Below, piece after piece: positions 17,557 to 28,459 of a stretch of 64,000 nt of DNA. Location: the NCBI RefSeq assembly GCF_010894435.1, contig NZ_JAAIXZ010000017.1, positions 62,001 to 126,000 on the forward strand, in the 5' to 3' direction. Source of the DNA: Pyxidicoccus trucidator (lineage in GTDB: Bacteria > Myxococcota > Myxococcia > Myxococcales > Myxococcaceae). Position numbers and translations under genes: made by a program. Position 1 is the stretch's first letter. Each line of letters begins with the position of its first letter. Under the pieces are notes generated by a model, which saw only the letters and a program-made list of their open reading frames with translations, was not told the origin of the DNA and did not search any database.

Positions 17557-18366
17557 ATGAAGAAGAAGCTGCTCGTGTTCGCCGTCGTCGCCGTGACGGC
17601 CTTCATTGTCTTTCGTCCGCTCGTGTCCAGGAATGACGAACTGGTGCGCCTCCGGGAAGACACCTACCGGGAGTGGGCGCAGATCGACGTGCTGCTGAAT
17701 CGCCGGTACGACCTCATCCCGCGCCTGGTGGCAACAGTGAAGGGCTACGCGGGCCACGAGCAGTCCACCCTGGTGCAGGTGGCCGAGGCCTACAGCGGCT
17801 ATACCCGCGCCTCCACCATCCCCCAGAAAATCGAGGCCTCGTACGAGACAGAGCGCCAGCTCCGCAGCCTCGCCCTCTGGGGACAGGTCCACCCGAACCT
17901 CAAGGCGGACACCCACTTCACCGAGATGATGCGGCAGCTCTCCAGCACGGAGGACCGGCTCGCCGACCAGCGCATGCGCTACAACTCCAGCGTCTCCGTG
18001 CTGAACAAGGAGGTGAAGAGCTTCTATGGGCGGCTCGTCGCGCGGCTGGCGAAGGTCGAGGCGGGCACCTACTACGAGCCCCCCGCCGAGACGAAGCTGG
18101 CCCCTCCGGTGCGCTTCTCGCCGGTGGCCACCACGACGCTCAGCGCGGGCGAGCTGCTGCTCAAGGGAACGATGGCGAGCGGCAAGACGCGCCACGCCAT
18201 CCTCCAGCTACCGGATGGGCGCGAGCTGGTGGTGAAGCAGGGCATGGAGGTCAAGGAGGCCGCCGCCCGCGTCACCCATATCGGTGACTCCGAGGTCACC
18301 TTCCAGGAGACCGTCTACGACAGCGGGGGCCAGCCCCAGGTGCGCGAGGTGCGCATCCGCCAGTGA
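17557..18366 (+). CDS. LemA family protein with PilP-like C-terminal segment
   Basis: A 269-residue protein. An N-terminal membrane anchor (LLVFAVVAVTAFIVF) is followed by a LemA-type helical domain of about residues 25-185, recognised from REWAQIDVLLNRRYDLIPRL and TVKGYAGHE and from YNSSVSVLNKEVKSF. LemA proteins are membrane-anchored helical bundles of unclear function. The last 75 residues are not part of LemA: the pattern AILQLPDGRELVVKQGMEV followed by a short beta stretch and VTFQETVYDSGG resembles the PilP/GspC-like fold that docks secretin-associated complexes. That second assignment is inference from pattern. The start is supported by a purine-rich AAGGGGGG upstream. Confidence 0.8.
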   Translation: MKKKLLVFAVVAVTAFIVFRPLVSRNDELVRLREDTYREWAQIDVLLNRRYDLIPRLVATVKGYAGHEQSTLVQVAEAYSGYTRASTIPQKIEASYETERQLRSLALWGQVHPNLKADTHFTEMMRQLSSTEDRLADQRMRYNSSVSVLNKEVKSFYGRLVARLAKVEAGTYYEPPAETKLAPPVRFSPVATTTLSAGELLLKGTMASGKTRHAILQLPDGRELVVKQGMEVKEAAARVTHIGDSEVTFQETVYDSGGQPQVREVRIRQ

Positions 18367-18392
18367 CGGCCTTCCAGGTGCGGCCGACGCTC

Positions 18393-20699
18393 TCAGCGGA
18401 GGACCCACTCCACGACGAAGTCCGGCCCCTCCTGCTCCGCCCTGGCCCGGGCCAGCGCCTCGGGACGCTCGTCGCCTGCCCACAGGCCCATGAACTCGCC
18501 CACCAGCCATTGAGCCAGTGAGCGGGCCACGCGCTGCACGCCCTCACGCGGAACGCCAGACAACGAGCGCTGGGTCTCCGTCATCCCGCGCACCAGGCGC
18601 GCCGGCACCATCCAGCATTCCGCCCGGGGGAACGGCGGTGCCAGGAACAGGCAGAATGCCGCGTCGGTCCGCAGCAGCAGCGCGTCCAGGTGCTCACGCC
18701 CGAGGCGGAACGTCGGCAGCCACTGCCCTTCCCCACGTTGCTCCAGCTTCACCACCTGAACGAAGGCAACCCGCTCCGTGCGGATGAAGCCGTCCACGTT
18801 CACCTTGAGGACGAAGGCTACTTCCACGCCCGGAGGCCGCGGCGCGGGAGGTGCCTCCTGTGAGGGAACCGCGTCCTCTCCGACTCCAAGGTCATCAACC
18901 GCCGGACGCGTCCGCCGCACCGTGAACCCCAGCTCCAGCGGAGCCGCCTGTCCCTGTGCCAGCAGCGTGGACAGGTCCGCCTTCACGCGCTCCAGCTCGG
19001 CGCGAAGTCCTTCCAGCAACCCCGCCACCAGCTCCGCCGTGTCCTCACGGAACCGCTCCGGGTAGCGCGTGACGAAGTCAGACTCCACTCGCGCCACGGC
19101 CCCGAACAACAGCTCCTCCAGGTCCCTGTCACGCAGCCACGTCCGCCCACCCAGCGGCACGGCCCGCGTCACATGCAGATGCCGCAGCGCTTCGGTCAGC
19201 GAGGACGGCCCCACGCTTCCGGAGGGCTCTCCCGAAGGCGCCGCCCCGCCCTTCCCCGTCCCCTGCAACCACGTCTGCAGCGTCCTCACCCGGAACCGCA
19301 CGCGAGACGACGGGTGCTCCTTCAGCTTCCGCACCTGCCGCCGGTCCGTCTCCGTCCGCACCAGCGCCAGCACCGTCAGCTCCGCCTCGGACGAGGCCGC
19401 CTCCGGCGCGCACCACAGGAAGAACTCAATCGCAGCCTTGCGCAGCACGGGCTTGCGCCCCATCCGCGCTGCAATCTCCTGCCGCCACGCCGCCAGCTCA
19501 TCCATCCCCGGCCGCACCCCGCCCGCGCCGAAGCGAGGCCACAGCTCCGCGCACTCCTCCGCCAGCCAGCACAGGTTGTCGAACTCCGGCGCCCAGGGCT
19601 TCAGCTTCACGCGCACCCGGCTGCGTCGCTCGAACGCATCCGCCAGTCCCCTGCGCACCGCCGCGCGGAACAGCCGTTCCTCCAGCCACAGCAGCGCCAG
19701 CACCAGGCCCGGCTCACCTTTGCGCAGCGTCGCGTGGCAGTGGTCCAGGACGAAGCGCACGGGCCCCAGGTCCGACGAGGACTCGAAGTCGCCGCCCACC
19801 AGCGCGCCCAGGGCTCCACGCAAGCCATCCACCGGCGGCGCATCGAAGCGCGCCAGCAGCTCGCACAGGTTCTCCACCACCGTCGGCGGCCCGCCCACCT
19901 CCAGCGTGCGCGACAGCAACATCCCCGCCCGCGCGCACCAGTCCGGCTCCCTGCGCCCGCTCGGGTAGCAAGCCAGGAACCCGCTCATCCCGCTCCGCCC
20001 CTCGGGTGACGTCGCCAGCGAGAACAGCCGTTCCGCCAGCACCTCCGAGGCCTCCCGCCACGGAATCCGCGCGGCCCGCGAGCGGATGAAGTCCGCCAGC
20101 CTGTCCCGTCCCTCTTCGGGAGTCGTCGGCAGCAGCGCTCGGAGCTGCTCCAGCAACCCAATCGACTTCGCCCCCGGCCCAAGCACCTGCTTGAGGTCCA
20201 CCTCCACCGTTCCCTGGAAGCGCAGCGCCCGGCCATCGAACGTGCAGGCCGTGTCCCCCACCAGCGCGAGCAGCGACTCCGGATGCCGCTTCAGGTAGCG
20301 CGTGAGCACGGTGGAGACGATGGCATCCGTCTCCCGCAGCACTCGCTCCGCGCCTTCCGATTCCCCCGCCTCCTGCAACGCCCCGAGCACCGACTCCTGC
20401 CGCCACAACAACCGCTGCAACAGTCCCACCGGCGGAGCCGCATACGGCCACAGCAGCTCACCGCACGACGACAGCAGGAACAGCAGCTCCCCCGGAGCCC
20501 GTGCTCCCGAGTCCAGCCGAGTCCACGCGGCGACCTGGGCCAGGGTGCGCTCCTCCAGCGAGGCTCCGCGCACCCACTGCGCGAAGGACTCGCGCCACTG
20601 CGCGGACGCCGCCACGGCCTCCGTCGCCGGAGTCCCTGTCACGCCTTCGTAGAGCGGCCGGAGCGACTCCGGCCACCCGGCCTCACCGGACGGCTGCAT
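18393..20699 (-). CDS. Large hypothetical protein
   Basis: A 768-residue soluble protein, mostly helical (Leu, Ala, Arg and Glu rich) over the first 600 residues, with no recognised family. The last about 150 residues look like a separate mixed alpha/beta domain: VEVAFVLKVNVDGFIRTERV and FVQVVKLEQR, then HLDALLLRTDAAFCLFLAPP and FMGLWAGDERPEAL. The strand containing FVQVVKLE is reminiscent of nuclease-like folds, but no catalytic set can be shown, so this is not claimed as a function. It sits 15 bases downstream of the molybdopterin oxidoreductase gene on the same strand, so the two could be transcribed together. Confidence 0.72.
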   Translation of the reverse strand: MQPSGEAGWPESLRPLYEGVTGTPATEAVAASAQWRESFAQWVRGASLEERTLAQVAAWTRLDSGARAPGELLFLLSSCGELLWPYAAPPVGLLQRLLWRQESVLGALQEAGESEGAERVLRETDAIVSTVLTRYLKRHPESLLALVGDTACTFDGRALRFQGTVEVDLKQVLGPGAKSIGLLEQLRALLPTTPEEGRDRLADFIRSRAARIPWREASEVLAERLFSLATSPEGRSGMSGFLACYPSGRREPDWCARAGMLLSRTLEVGGPPTVVENLCELLARFDAPPVDGLRGALGALVGGDFESSSDLGPVRFVLDHCHATLRKGEPGLVLALLWLEERLFRAAVRRGLADAFERRSRVRVKLKPWAPEFDNLCWLAEECAELWPRFGAGGVRPGMDELAAWRQEIAARMGRKPVLRKAAIEFFLWCAPEAASSEAELTVLALVRTETDRRQVRKLKEHPSSRVRFRVRTLQTWLQGTGKGGAAPSGEPSGSVGPSSLTEALRHLHVTRAVPLGGRTWLRDRDLEELLFGAVARVESDFVTRYPERFREDTAELVAGLLEGLRAELERVKADLSTLLAQGQAAPLELGFTVRRTRPAVDDLGVGEDAVPSQEAPPAPRPPGVEVAFVLKVNVDGFIRTERVAFVQVVKLEQRGEGQWLPTFRLGREHLDALLLRTDAAFCLFLAPPFPRAECWMVPARLVRGMTETQRSLSGVPREGVQRVARSLAQWLVGEFMGLWAGDERPEALARARAEQEGPDFVVEWVLR

Positions 20700-20714
20700 G
20701 GTCTCTCACGTGCT

Positions 20715-23090
20715 TCACGTTACCGCACCCGAGGGAAGCGCCGCCTCGGTGGACGGGGACAGGGTGATGACCACGGACTTCGACGTGGGCGTGCGGCTCT
20801 TCTCCGCGAAGCTGTCCACGGGCACCAGGACGTTGGCCTCCGGGAAGTACGTGGCCGCGCACCGGCGAGGGATGTTGTACGGCACCACGCGGAACCGCCG
20901 GGCCACGCGCGTCTCGCCCTGGAAGTGGCTCGTCAGGTCCACCACCTGTCCTTCCGACAGGCCCAGCTCCTTCACATCCGCCGGATGCAGCAACACCACG
21001 CGCCGCCCGTTGCGGATGCCCCGGTAGCGGTCGTCCAGTCCGTACACGGTGGTGTTGAACTGGTCATGGGTGCGAATCGTCATCATCAGCAACTGCCCGG
21101 GTGCCAGCTCCAGCCGGGGCAGCTCGTGCACGGTGAAGTGGGCCTTGCCACTCGCCGTGGTGAACCGGGCCTCGCGCGGGCCGTTGGGCAGGTAGAAGCC
21201 TCCAGGCTCGCGCACGCGGCGGTTGAAGTCCTCGAAGCCGGGGATGACGCGGGAGATGAGCTCGCGCACGCGGTCATAGTCCTCCACCAGCCACGACCAC
21301 CGCACCGCCGAGCGCCCACCGAGCACCGCCGCGGCCAGCCGCGCGACGATGACAGGCTCACTGAGCAGGTGCTCCGACGCCGGAGCCACCGCGCCACGCG
21401 ACGCGCTGACGACGCCCATGGAGTTCTCCACCGTGACGAACTGCGCTCCACCCGCCTGCACGTCGCGCTCGGTGCGGCCCAGGCACGGGAGGATGAGCGC
21501 CCGCCGCCCGTGGACCAGGTGCGCGCGGTTGAGCTTGGTGGACACCTGCACGGTGAGCCGCGTACGTCGCAGCGCCTCGGCGGTGAGCTCCGTGTCCGGC
21601 GTGGCGGACAGGAAGTTGCCGCCCATCGCGAAGAACACCTTCACGCGCCCGTCGTGCATGGCGTGGATGGTGTCCACGACGTCCATGCCATGGTGGCGCG
21701 GAGGCTCGAAGCCGAGCTCCCGCGACAGCGCGTCCAGGAACTCGGGCTTCGGCCGCTCCCAGATGCCCATGGTGCGGTCGCCCTGCACGTTACTGTGCCC
21801 ACGCACCGGACACAGGCCCGCGCCCGGCTTGCCGATGCTTCCGCGCACCAGCGCCAGGTTGACGATCTCCTGGATGTTGCCCACCGCGTTCTTGTGCTGC
21901 GTGAGCCCCATGGCCCAGCAGTAGATGGTGCGCTCGGAGCGCGCGAGGATCTCCGCCGCCGCGACAATCTGCTCGCGAGGCACCCCGCTTCCCTCCACCA
22001 CGTCCTCCCACCGCACCGCGCGGACGTGGGCCGCCCACGCCTCGAACCCGAGCGTCCGGTCCTCGATGAAGGACTTCGCCACCACCGTGCCGGGCCGCGC
22101 GTCCTCCATCTCCAGCAGCGCCTTGCCCAGTCCCTGGAGCAGGGCCACGTCGCCGTTGATGCGCACCTGGAGGAACAGCGTGTTGAGCGCGGTGCCAGGA
22201 CCGATGAGGTGCAGCACGTCCTGAGGGTGCTTGAAGCGGTTGAGCCCCGTCTCCGGCAGCGGGTTGATGGAGACAATCTCGCAGCCCCGGCGCGCGGCGG
22301 CCTGGAGCGACGTGAGCATGCGCGGGTGGTTGGTGCCCGGATTCTGGCCGATGACGAAGATGGCGTCGGCCTGGTCGAAGTCCTCCAGCGTGACAGTGCC
22401 CTTGCCAATGCCAATCGTCTCGGAGAGCGCCGTGCCGCTGGACTCGTGGCACATGTTGGAGCAGTCCGGCAGGTTGTTGGTGCCGAACTGCCGCACGAAG
22501 AGCTGGTAGAGGAACGCGGCCTCGTTGCTCGTGCGTCCAGAGGTGTAGAAGCACGCCGCGTCCGGGGTGCCGAGCGCGCCCAGCTCCTCGGCCACCAGCG
22601 CGAAGGCGTCGTCCCAGGAGATGGGCGTGTAGTGCGAGGCGCCCTCGCGCAGCACCATGGGGTGCGTGAGGCGGCCCTGCTTGCCCAGCCAGTGGTCCGT
22701 CTGGTGGGACAGCTCGGCCACGCTCCACTGCTGGAAGAAGTCCGGCGTCACGCGCGCCGTCGTCCCCTCTTCCGCCACGGCCTTGGCGCCGTTCTCACAG
22801 AACTCGGCCACCGAGCGGTGCCCCGGGTCCGGCCATGCGCAGCCCGGACAGTCGAAGCCGTGCTGCTGGTTCACCTTGAGCAACAGCCGGGTGCCGCGCA
22901 CCGGGCCCATCTCGCCCCAGGCGTGCTTCAGCGAAGACACCACGGCGGGGAGGCCGCCAGCCACCTCGGCCACCGGACCGACGTGGGGAGCGCGCGGCTC
23001 CTCGGGCGGCTGGGCGCTCGGCGGCACGGGGGCGAGCGTCGCTCCCGGCGCCTCCTGAGGCTCCTGCTCGTTCCCATGTCCGCCAGCCAT
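20715..23090 (-). CDS. FdhF/YdeP-type molybdopterin oxidoreductase
   Basis: A 791-residue molybdopterin-dependent oxidoreductase of the formate-dehydrogenase-alpha-like, YdeP-type branch. The Fe-S end shows GFDCPGCAWPDPGHR followed by FCENGAK, the reduced Cys pattern typical of YdeP rather than true FdhF. The probable Mo ligand is the Cys of SNMCHESSG, where FdhF uses selenocysteine or Cys. The C-terminal cofactor-binding domain contains MMTIRTHDQFNTTVYG. The start ATG has GGAGGG six bases upstream. The physiological substrate is unknown. In E. coli YdeP has been linked to acid resistance; whether that applies here is unknown. No twin-arginine signal is seen, so it should be cytoplasmic. Confidence 0.9.
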   Translation of the reverse strand: MAGGHGNEQEPQEAPGATLAPVPPSAQPPEEPRAPHVGPVAEVAGGLPAVVSSLKHAWGEMGPVRGTRLLLKVNQQHGFDCPGCAWPDPGHRSVAEFCENGAKAVAEEGTTARVTPDFFQQWSVAELSHQTDHWLGKQGRLTHPMVLREGASHYTPISWDDAFALVAEELGALGTPDAACFYTSGRTSNEAAFLYQLFVRQFGTNNLPDCSNMCHESSGTALSETIGIGKGTVTLEDFDQADAIFVIGQNPGTNHPRMLTSLQAAARRGCEIVSINPLPETGLNRFKHPQDVLHLIGPGTALNTLFLQVRINGDVALLQGLGKALLEMEDARPGTVVAKSFIEDRTLGFEAWAAHVRAVRWEDVVEGSGVPREQIVAAAEILARSERTIYCWAMGLTQHKNAVGNIQEIVNLALVRGSIGKPGAGLCPVRGHSNVQGDRTMGIWERPKPEFLDALSRELGFEPPRHHGMDVVDTIHAMHDGRVKVFFAMGGNFLSATPDTELTAEALRRTRLTVQVSTKLNRAHLVHGRRALILPCLGRTERDVQAGGAQFVTVENSMGVVSASRGAVAPASEHLLSEPVIVARLAAAVLGGRSAVRWSWLVEDYDRVRELISRVIPGFEDFNRRVREPGGFYLPNGPREARFTTASGKAHFTVHELPRLELAPGQLLMMTIRTHDQFNTTVYGLDDRYRGIRNGRRVVLLHPADVKELGLSEGQVVDLTSHFQGETRVARRFRVVPYNIPRRCAATYFPEANVLVPVDSFAEKSRTPTSKSVVITLSPSTEAALPSGAVT

Positions 23091-23357
23091 GATTTGCCCT
23101 CCAGGCGCCAGGCGGCCGGCGACCCGGCCGTGGCGGGCGCGAGTCTACCCCTACCGGGCAGGTTCGAGGGCCCCAGCCACACGCCAGGGCCCGAGCGGTC
23201 GCCCATACCCGGGGTGTGGTCCAGGGCCCGGAGGCATTCCGGGGGCCGTGCCGCCTGGCGGGACAGCGGGCATGGCAGGGGCGCGTTGCCAGGACCACTC
23301 GGGGTCAAAAACCTCAGTCGAGGCCAGAGCGAACGCGACACGTAAGGAGGCAACGCG

Positions 23358-24524
23358 ATGAACGGCAGGCGTGACGATGGCCGTGGGCAACGGCCCGGGG
23401 AGAGGGAGCTGCGCAGGGGCCAGCAGGTGGAATACCAGGCAGGCCGGCGCGGGTACGACGACAGGGAGCGCCAGCGGGACTGGGACGAGCACGGGTACGA
23501 GCGCGGCCCCGAGCGACTGGGCCTGGATGACCGTGACACGGTGCGCGCGGACTGGGACGAGGAGCTCGACTACGAGCACCCCTCCCGCGACTTCGACCGC
23601 GACCGGGACTTCCGCTCGCTGGAGGGTGACAGGGACCGGCGCGACTACGAGCAGGACCGGGACTTCGGCCGCGCGGCCCGGGAGCTGGACCGTGCGCGAG
23701 AGCCGGGCCGGGACTTCAACCGCGACCGCGAGCTGGACCGCCGCGCGCGCGAGTTCGACCCCGAGCGCATCTCCCGCCGGCCCGAGTACAGCCCGAGCGG
23801 CAACTACCGCGCCTACCAGGACGAGCCGCGAGCGGAGCGTGAGCGTCCCCGCCGCTACGGAGACGAAGGGGTCCGGAGCAGTCCCGAGCGCGGGCGGTAT
23901 GGCTCCGGCCCGCGTGGCCCCGTAGGACGGGATGAGCGGGAGTCCCGGCGCCCCGTCGGGCGGGACTTCCGCTTCAGCGAGCGCGGTTTCCGGGGCGGCA
24001 CCGACCGCTTCTCCGAGGACGACGCGCGCTACGGTGGCCGACAACCCGGGGGCCATGGACCGGGCATCGAGAACATGGCGCCGCCCCGGGTGGGCTACGG
24101 CACCAGCCCGTCCCGCCAGGACGACCATGAGATGGGCCACGGCGGCTTCCTGGGTGGCACCTACCGCTCCCGCCAGGAGGCCCACACGCGCCCCTCCTCC
24201 CCCGGCCGGGGCCCCAGGAACTACCAACGGGGGGACGACCGCCTCCGCGCGGACCTGTGCGACCGCCTGATGCAGGGGTGGATGGACTCCTCGGATGTGG
24301 ACGTGAAGGTGAAGGACGGCGAGGTGACGCTGTCCGGCACGGTGCGCGGCCGCGACGAGAAGCGCGCCATCGAGGACGCGGCCGAGGAAGTGCTCGGAGT
24401 GAAGGAGGTCATCAACAACCTCCGCATCAACCGGGCCGAGGGCGCCCTGCGTCATCAGGCCTCCCAGGAACCGGTGCAGCAGCCCGGCGCGGACACGGGT
24501 GACGACCGCGGGCTGCACTCGTGA
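23358..24524 (+). CDS. BON domain protein with long Arg/Asp-rich N-terminus
   Basis: A 388-residue protein. Residues 1-290 are extremely charged and probably disordered, with dense Arg/Asp/Glu pairs (RDFDRDRDFRS, REPGRDFNRDRELDRRARE). Residues about 295-360 form one BON domain (LCDRLMQGWMDSSDVDVKVKD then VTLSGTVRGRDEKRAIED and VKEVINNLRI). BON domains bind phospholipids or other hydrophobic surfaces, often in osmotic or envelope stress proteins. No signal peptide is present, so a periplasmic location is not supported. AAGGAGG lies nine bases before the ATG, a strong start signal, which suggests high expression. The first 23 codons give no export or anchor signal. Confidence 0.87.
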   Translation: MNGRRDDGRGQRPGERELRRGQQVEYQAGRRGYDDRERQRDWDEHGYERGPERLGLDDRDTVRADWDEELDYEHPSRDFDRDRDFRSLEGDRDRRDYEQDRDFGRAARELDRAREPGRDFNRDRELDRRAREFDPERISRRPEYSPSGNYRAYQDEPRAERERPRRYGDEGVRSSPERGRYGSGPRGPVGRDERESRRPVGRDFRFSERGFRGGTDRFSEDDARYGGRQPGGHGPGIENMAPPRVGYGTSPSRQDDHEMGHGGFLGGTYRSRQEAHTRPSSPGRGPRNYQRGDDRLRADLCDRLMQGWMDSSDVDVKVKDGEVTLSGTVRGRDEKRAIEDAAEEVLGVKEVINNLRINRAEGALRHQASQEPVQQPGADTGDDRGLHS

Positions 24525-24697
24525 CGTGAAGTCCCACCTCCCCGGAGAGGGCGCCACATCGCCGCCGCCCTCCCGGGGGGGTGTGTCCGCGCGCCGGAAG
24601 ACACCCCGCGAACAGGCCTCACCGCGCTGTGCCCCCGCCGCGCGGGTTCGGGTAGTGTGCCGGGCCTTTCCGCCAGCCACACCCCAGGAGCCTGTAC

Positions 24698-26353
<1,656 letters not shown>

Positions 26354-26367
26354 GCCTGGAGGCCGCC

Positions 26368-27102
26368 ATGCACCGCACGCGCTCGAGGTCCCTCCTGGTG
26401 CTGATCGCCGCGCTCGCCGCGCTGGCGGGCTGTGCCCCCACGGCCATGGGCCCCATGGTGATGCGCCTGGGGCCCGGGTTTCCGGACAAGAACCTCGGCC
26501 AGCTGGGGGTGCGTACGGGCCCCCGGCTCAGCGCCCCCCTCGCCGGTGCCCAGCCGTTCCTCGGCGAGGGAGACCAGTTCCGGGGTGACGACGCCAGCTT
26601 CTCCACGCAGCAGTGGGGCATGGCGCTCGACGCGGCGATAACGTGGCCCCTGTCCGAGCGGCTGCACCTCCACACCGGCATCCAGGGGGAGTTCTTCCTC
26701 CCCCTGCCCCTCCCCGGCTACGGGCTCTACGCGGGGGCCTCGTACTACGTGGGCTCCGAGCGGCTGGGACTGGCCCCCGCGATGGCGCTGCGCGGGGCCA
26801 CGGACTTCGGGCTCAACACCCGGGGCGGCCCGGGGAGCATGTTCGGCGCGGAGGCGTCGTGCGCCTTCACGCTCCAGCCGGAGAAGAACGTGTCGCTGGG
26901 CCTGGTGCCTTTCTTCGCGTGGCACGTCATGGGCTCGCGTGAGGCCTCGGACACGGCGGTGTACTACGGCGGCGTGGTGGCGGCGCGCTTCACCTGGGGC
27001 TGGCTGGACAACGTGGAGCTGTCCGGCGGCTTTGGCCGGGCGAAGGCCGGAAGCGGGGCGAGCTGGAACGTCCCCATCATGGGCGTGCGAGGAGGTCGCT
27101 GA
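26368..27102 (+). CDS. Outer-membrane-type lipoprotein between hutU and hutI
   Basis: A 244-residue exported protein with a lipobox (LAALAGC, Cys22) after an Arg-rich N-terminus. The remaining sequence alternates hydrophobic and polar residues in beta-strand patterns with many Gly and aromatics (LHLHTGIQGEFFLPLPLPGYG, LYAGASYYVGSERLGL, YYGGVVAARFTWGWLDNVELSGGFG), typical of an outer-membrane beta-barrel. It starts 14 bases after hutU, with GGAGG upstream, and its stop lies 3 bases before the hutI start; the hutI ribosome site lies within its last codons, so translation is coupled. A role in histidine or urocanate uptake is suggested by position alone. Confidence 0.8.
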   Translation: MHRTRSRSLLVLIAALAALAGCAPTAMGPMVMRLGPGFPDKNLGQLGVRTGPRLSAPLAGAQPFLGEGDQFRGDDASFSTQQWGMALDAAITWPLSERLHLHTGIQGEFFLPLPLPGYGLYAGASYYVGSERLGLAPAMALRGATDFGLNTRGGPGSMFGAEASCAFTLQPEKNVSLGLVPFFAWHVMGSREASDTAVYYGGVVAARFTWGWLDNVELSGGFGRAKAGSGASWNVPIMGVRGGR

Positions 27103-27105
27103 CAC

Positions 27106-28371
27106 ATGGACGCGCTGGAGCTGCTGGTCCGCAACACCTCCGAAGTGCTCAAGGTGGAGGGCACGCACCGCGAGAAGGCGGAGCACGCCCTCACCCCTTA
27201 TCCTGGCGCCTGCGTGGGTCTGCGCTCGGGCCGCGTCGCGTATGTGGGGCCGGAGTCGGAGCTGCCCGACGGCGCGGTGGACGCCAGCACCGAGCTGGTG
27301 GACGCCCGGGGCGGCTTCGTGGGCCCTGCCTTCGTGGACCCGCACACGCACCTCGTCTTCGCGGGGGAGCGCTCCGCGGAGTTTGATTTGCGCAACCAGG
27401 GCGCCACGTACCTGGAAATCGCCAAGGCGGGCGGCGGCATCGTCAGCACGGTGCGGGCCACGCGCGCCGCCAGCGAGGACGAGCTGGTGAAGCTCGCCCT
27501 GCCCCGCCTCCAGCGTCTGCTGGCGCATGGCGTGACGGTGGCGGAGGTGAAGAGCGGCTACGGGCTCGACTTGGAGAACGAGCTGAAGATGCTGCGCGTG
27601 GTGCGCCGGCTGAACGGGCTGACGCCGGTGGAGCTGGTGCCCACGCTGCTGTGCGCGCACGCGGTGCCCGAGGAGTACCGGGGGCGGCGCGAGGACTACG
27701 TGCGGCTGTGCATCAACGAAATCCTCCCCGCCGTGGCGCAGGAGGGCCTGGCGCGCTTCTGCGACGTCTTCGTGGAGGAGAGCGCCTTCACCGTGGACGA
27801 GGCCCGCCGCATCCTCACCACCGCCCGCGCCCTGGGAATGATTCCCCGGCTGCACGCGGACCAGCTCACCGCCTGCGGCGCCTCGGAGCTCGCGGCGGAA
27901 CTTGGAGCCGCAACGGCCGACCACCTGGAGCAGCTGACGGAGTCGGGCCTGCGTGCGCTGGCCGAGGCGAACGTCACCGCCGTACTCGTGCCCACCTCCA
28001 CACTGTTCCTGCGCATGCGTCCCTATGCCCCCGGGCGCAGGTTGCGTGATGCGGGCATCAACGTTGCTTTGGGTTCAAACGTGAATCCTGGCTCGGCCAT
28101 GAGTGAAAACCTGGCCTTGGCGCTGGGGCTGGCGTGTCTGGAGAACGGGCTCAGCGCGGCCGAAGCCTACTGGGCCGCTACCCGAGGCGCCGCGCTCTCG
28201 TTGGGGCTGCAAACACATGGGCGCCTGTCCGTGGGAGACCCGGGCGACCTGGTGGTCTTCAGCTGTGCTTCGTACCGGCATCTGCCCTACCATCTAGGAG
28301 TAGGTCACGCGCGGGTGGTGGTGAAGACCGGACGTGTCGTCGTCCGGCAGGAGATGAATTCCTGCGCGTGA
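27106..28371 (+). CDS. hutI: Imidazolonepropionase
   Basis: A 421-residue amidohydrolase-superfamily enzyme that opens 4-imidazolone-5-propionate to N-formimino-L-glutamate. The metal-site motif FVDPHTHLVFAGERSAEF is near residue 80, and the further motifs VKSGYGLDLENELKMLRV, RLHADQLTACGASELA and LGSNVNPGS carry the conserved His and Asp positions. The ribosome site AGGAGG overlaps the end of the preceding lipoprotein gene. It completes two of the four steps of histidine degradation with hutU upstream. No terminator was found directly after it. Confidence 0.96.
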   Translation: MDALELLVRNTSEVLKVEGTHREKAEHALTPYPGACVGLRSGRVAYVGPESELPDGAVDASTELVDARGGFVGPAFVDPHTHLVFAGERSAEFDLRNQGATYLEIAKAGGGIVSTVRATRAASEDELVKLALPRLQRLLAHGVTVAEVKSGYGLDLENELKMLRVVRRLNGLTPVELVPTLLCAHAVPEEYRGRREDYVRLCINEILPAVAQEGLARFCDVFVEESAFTVDEARRILTTARALGMIPRLHADQLTACGASELAAELGAATADHLEQLTESGLRALAEANVTAVLVPTSTLFLRMRPYAPGRRLRDAGINVALGSNVNPGSAMSENLALALGLACLENGLSAAEAYWAATRGAALSLGLQTHGRLSVGDPGDLVVFSCASYRHLPYHLGVGHARVVVKTGRVVVRQEMNSCA

Positions 28372-28459
28372 AGTGGCGTCGCTTTGACAGGCGACGTATT
28401 CCGGTGAGACACGAGAACTTCTCGTCGGGGCCGGGCTGTATAGATACCTGCCGCTTGCC

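Noticed and set aside
20283..23345. A 1020-residue plus-strand open frame over the molybdopterin oxidoreductase
   Set aside because: Antisense to a clear family member and extremely rich in Arg, His and Ala; no motif.
23091..23357. A small gene between the molybdoenzyme and BON genes
   Set aside because: Only a short, compositionally biased frame is present. The region more likely holds two divergent promoters, for which no clear motif was seen.
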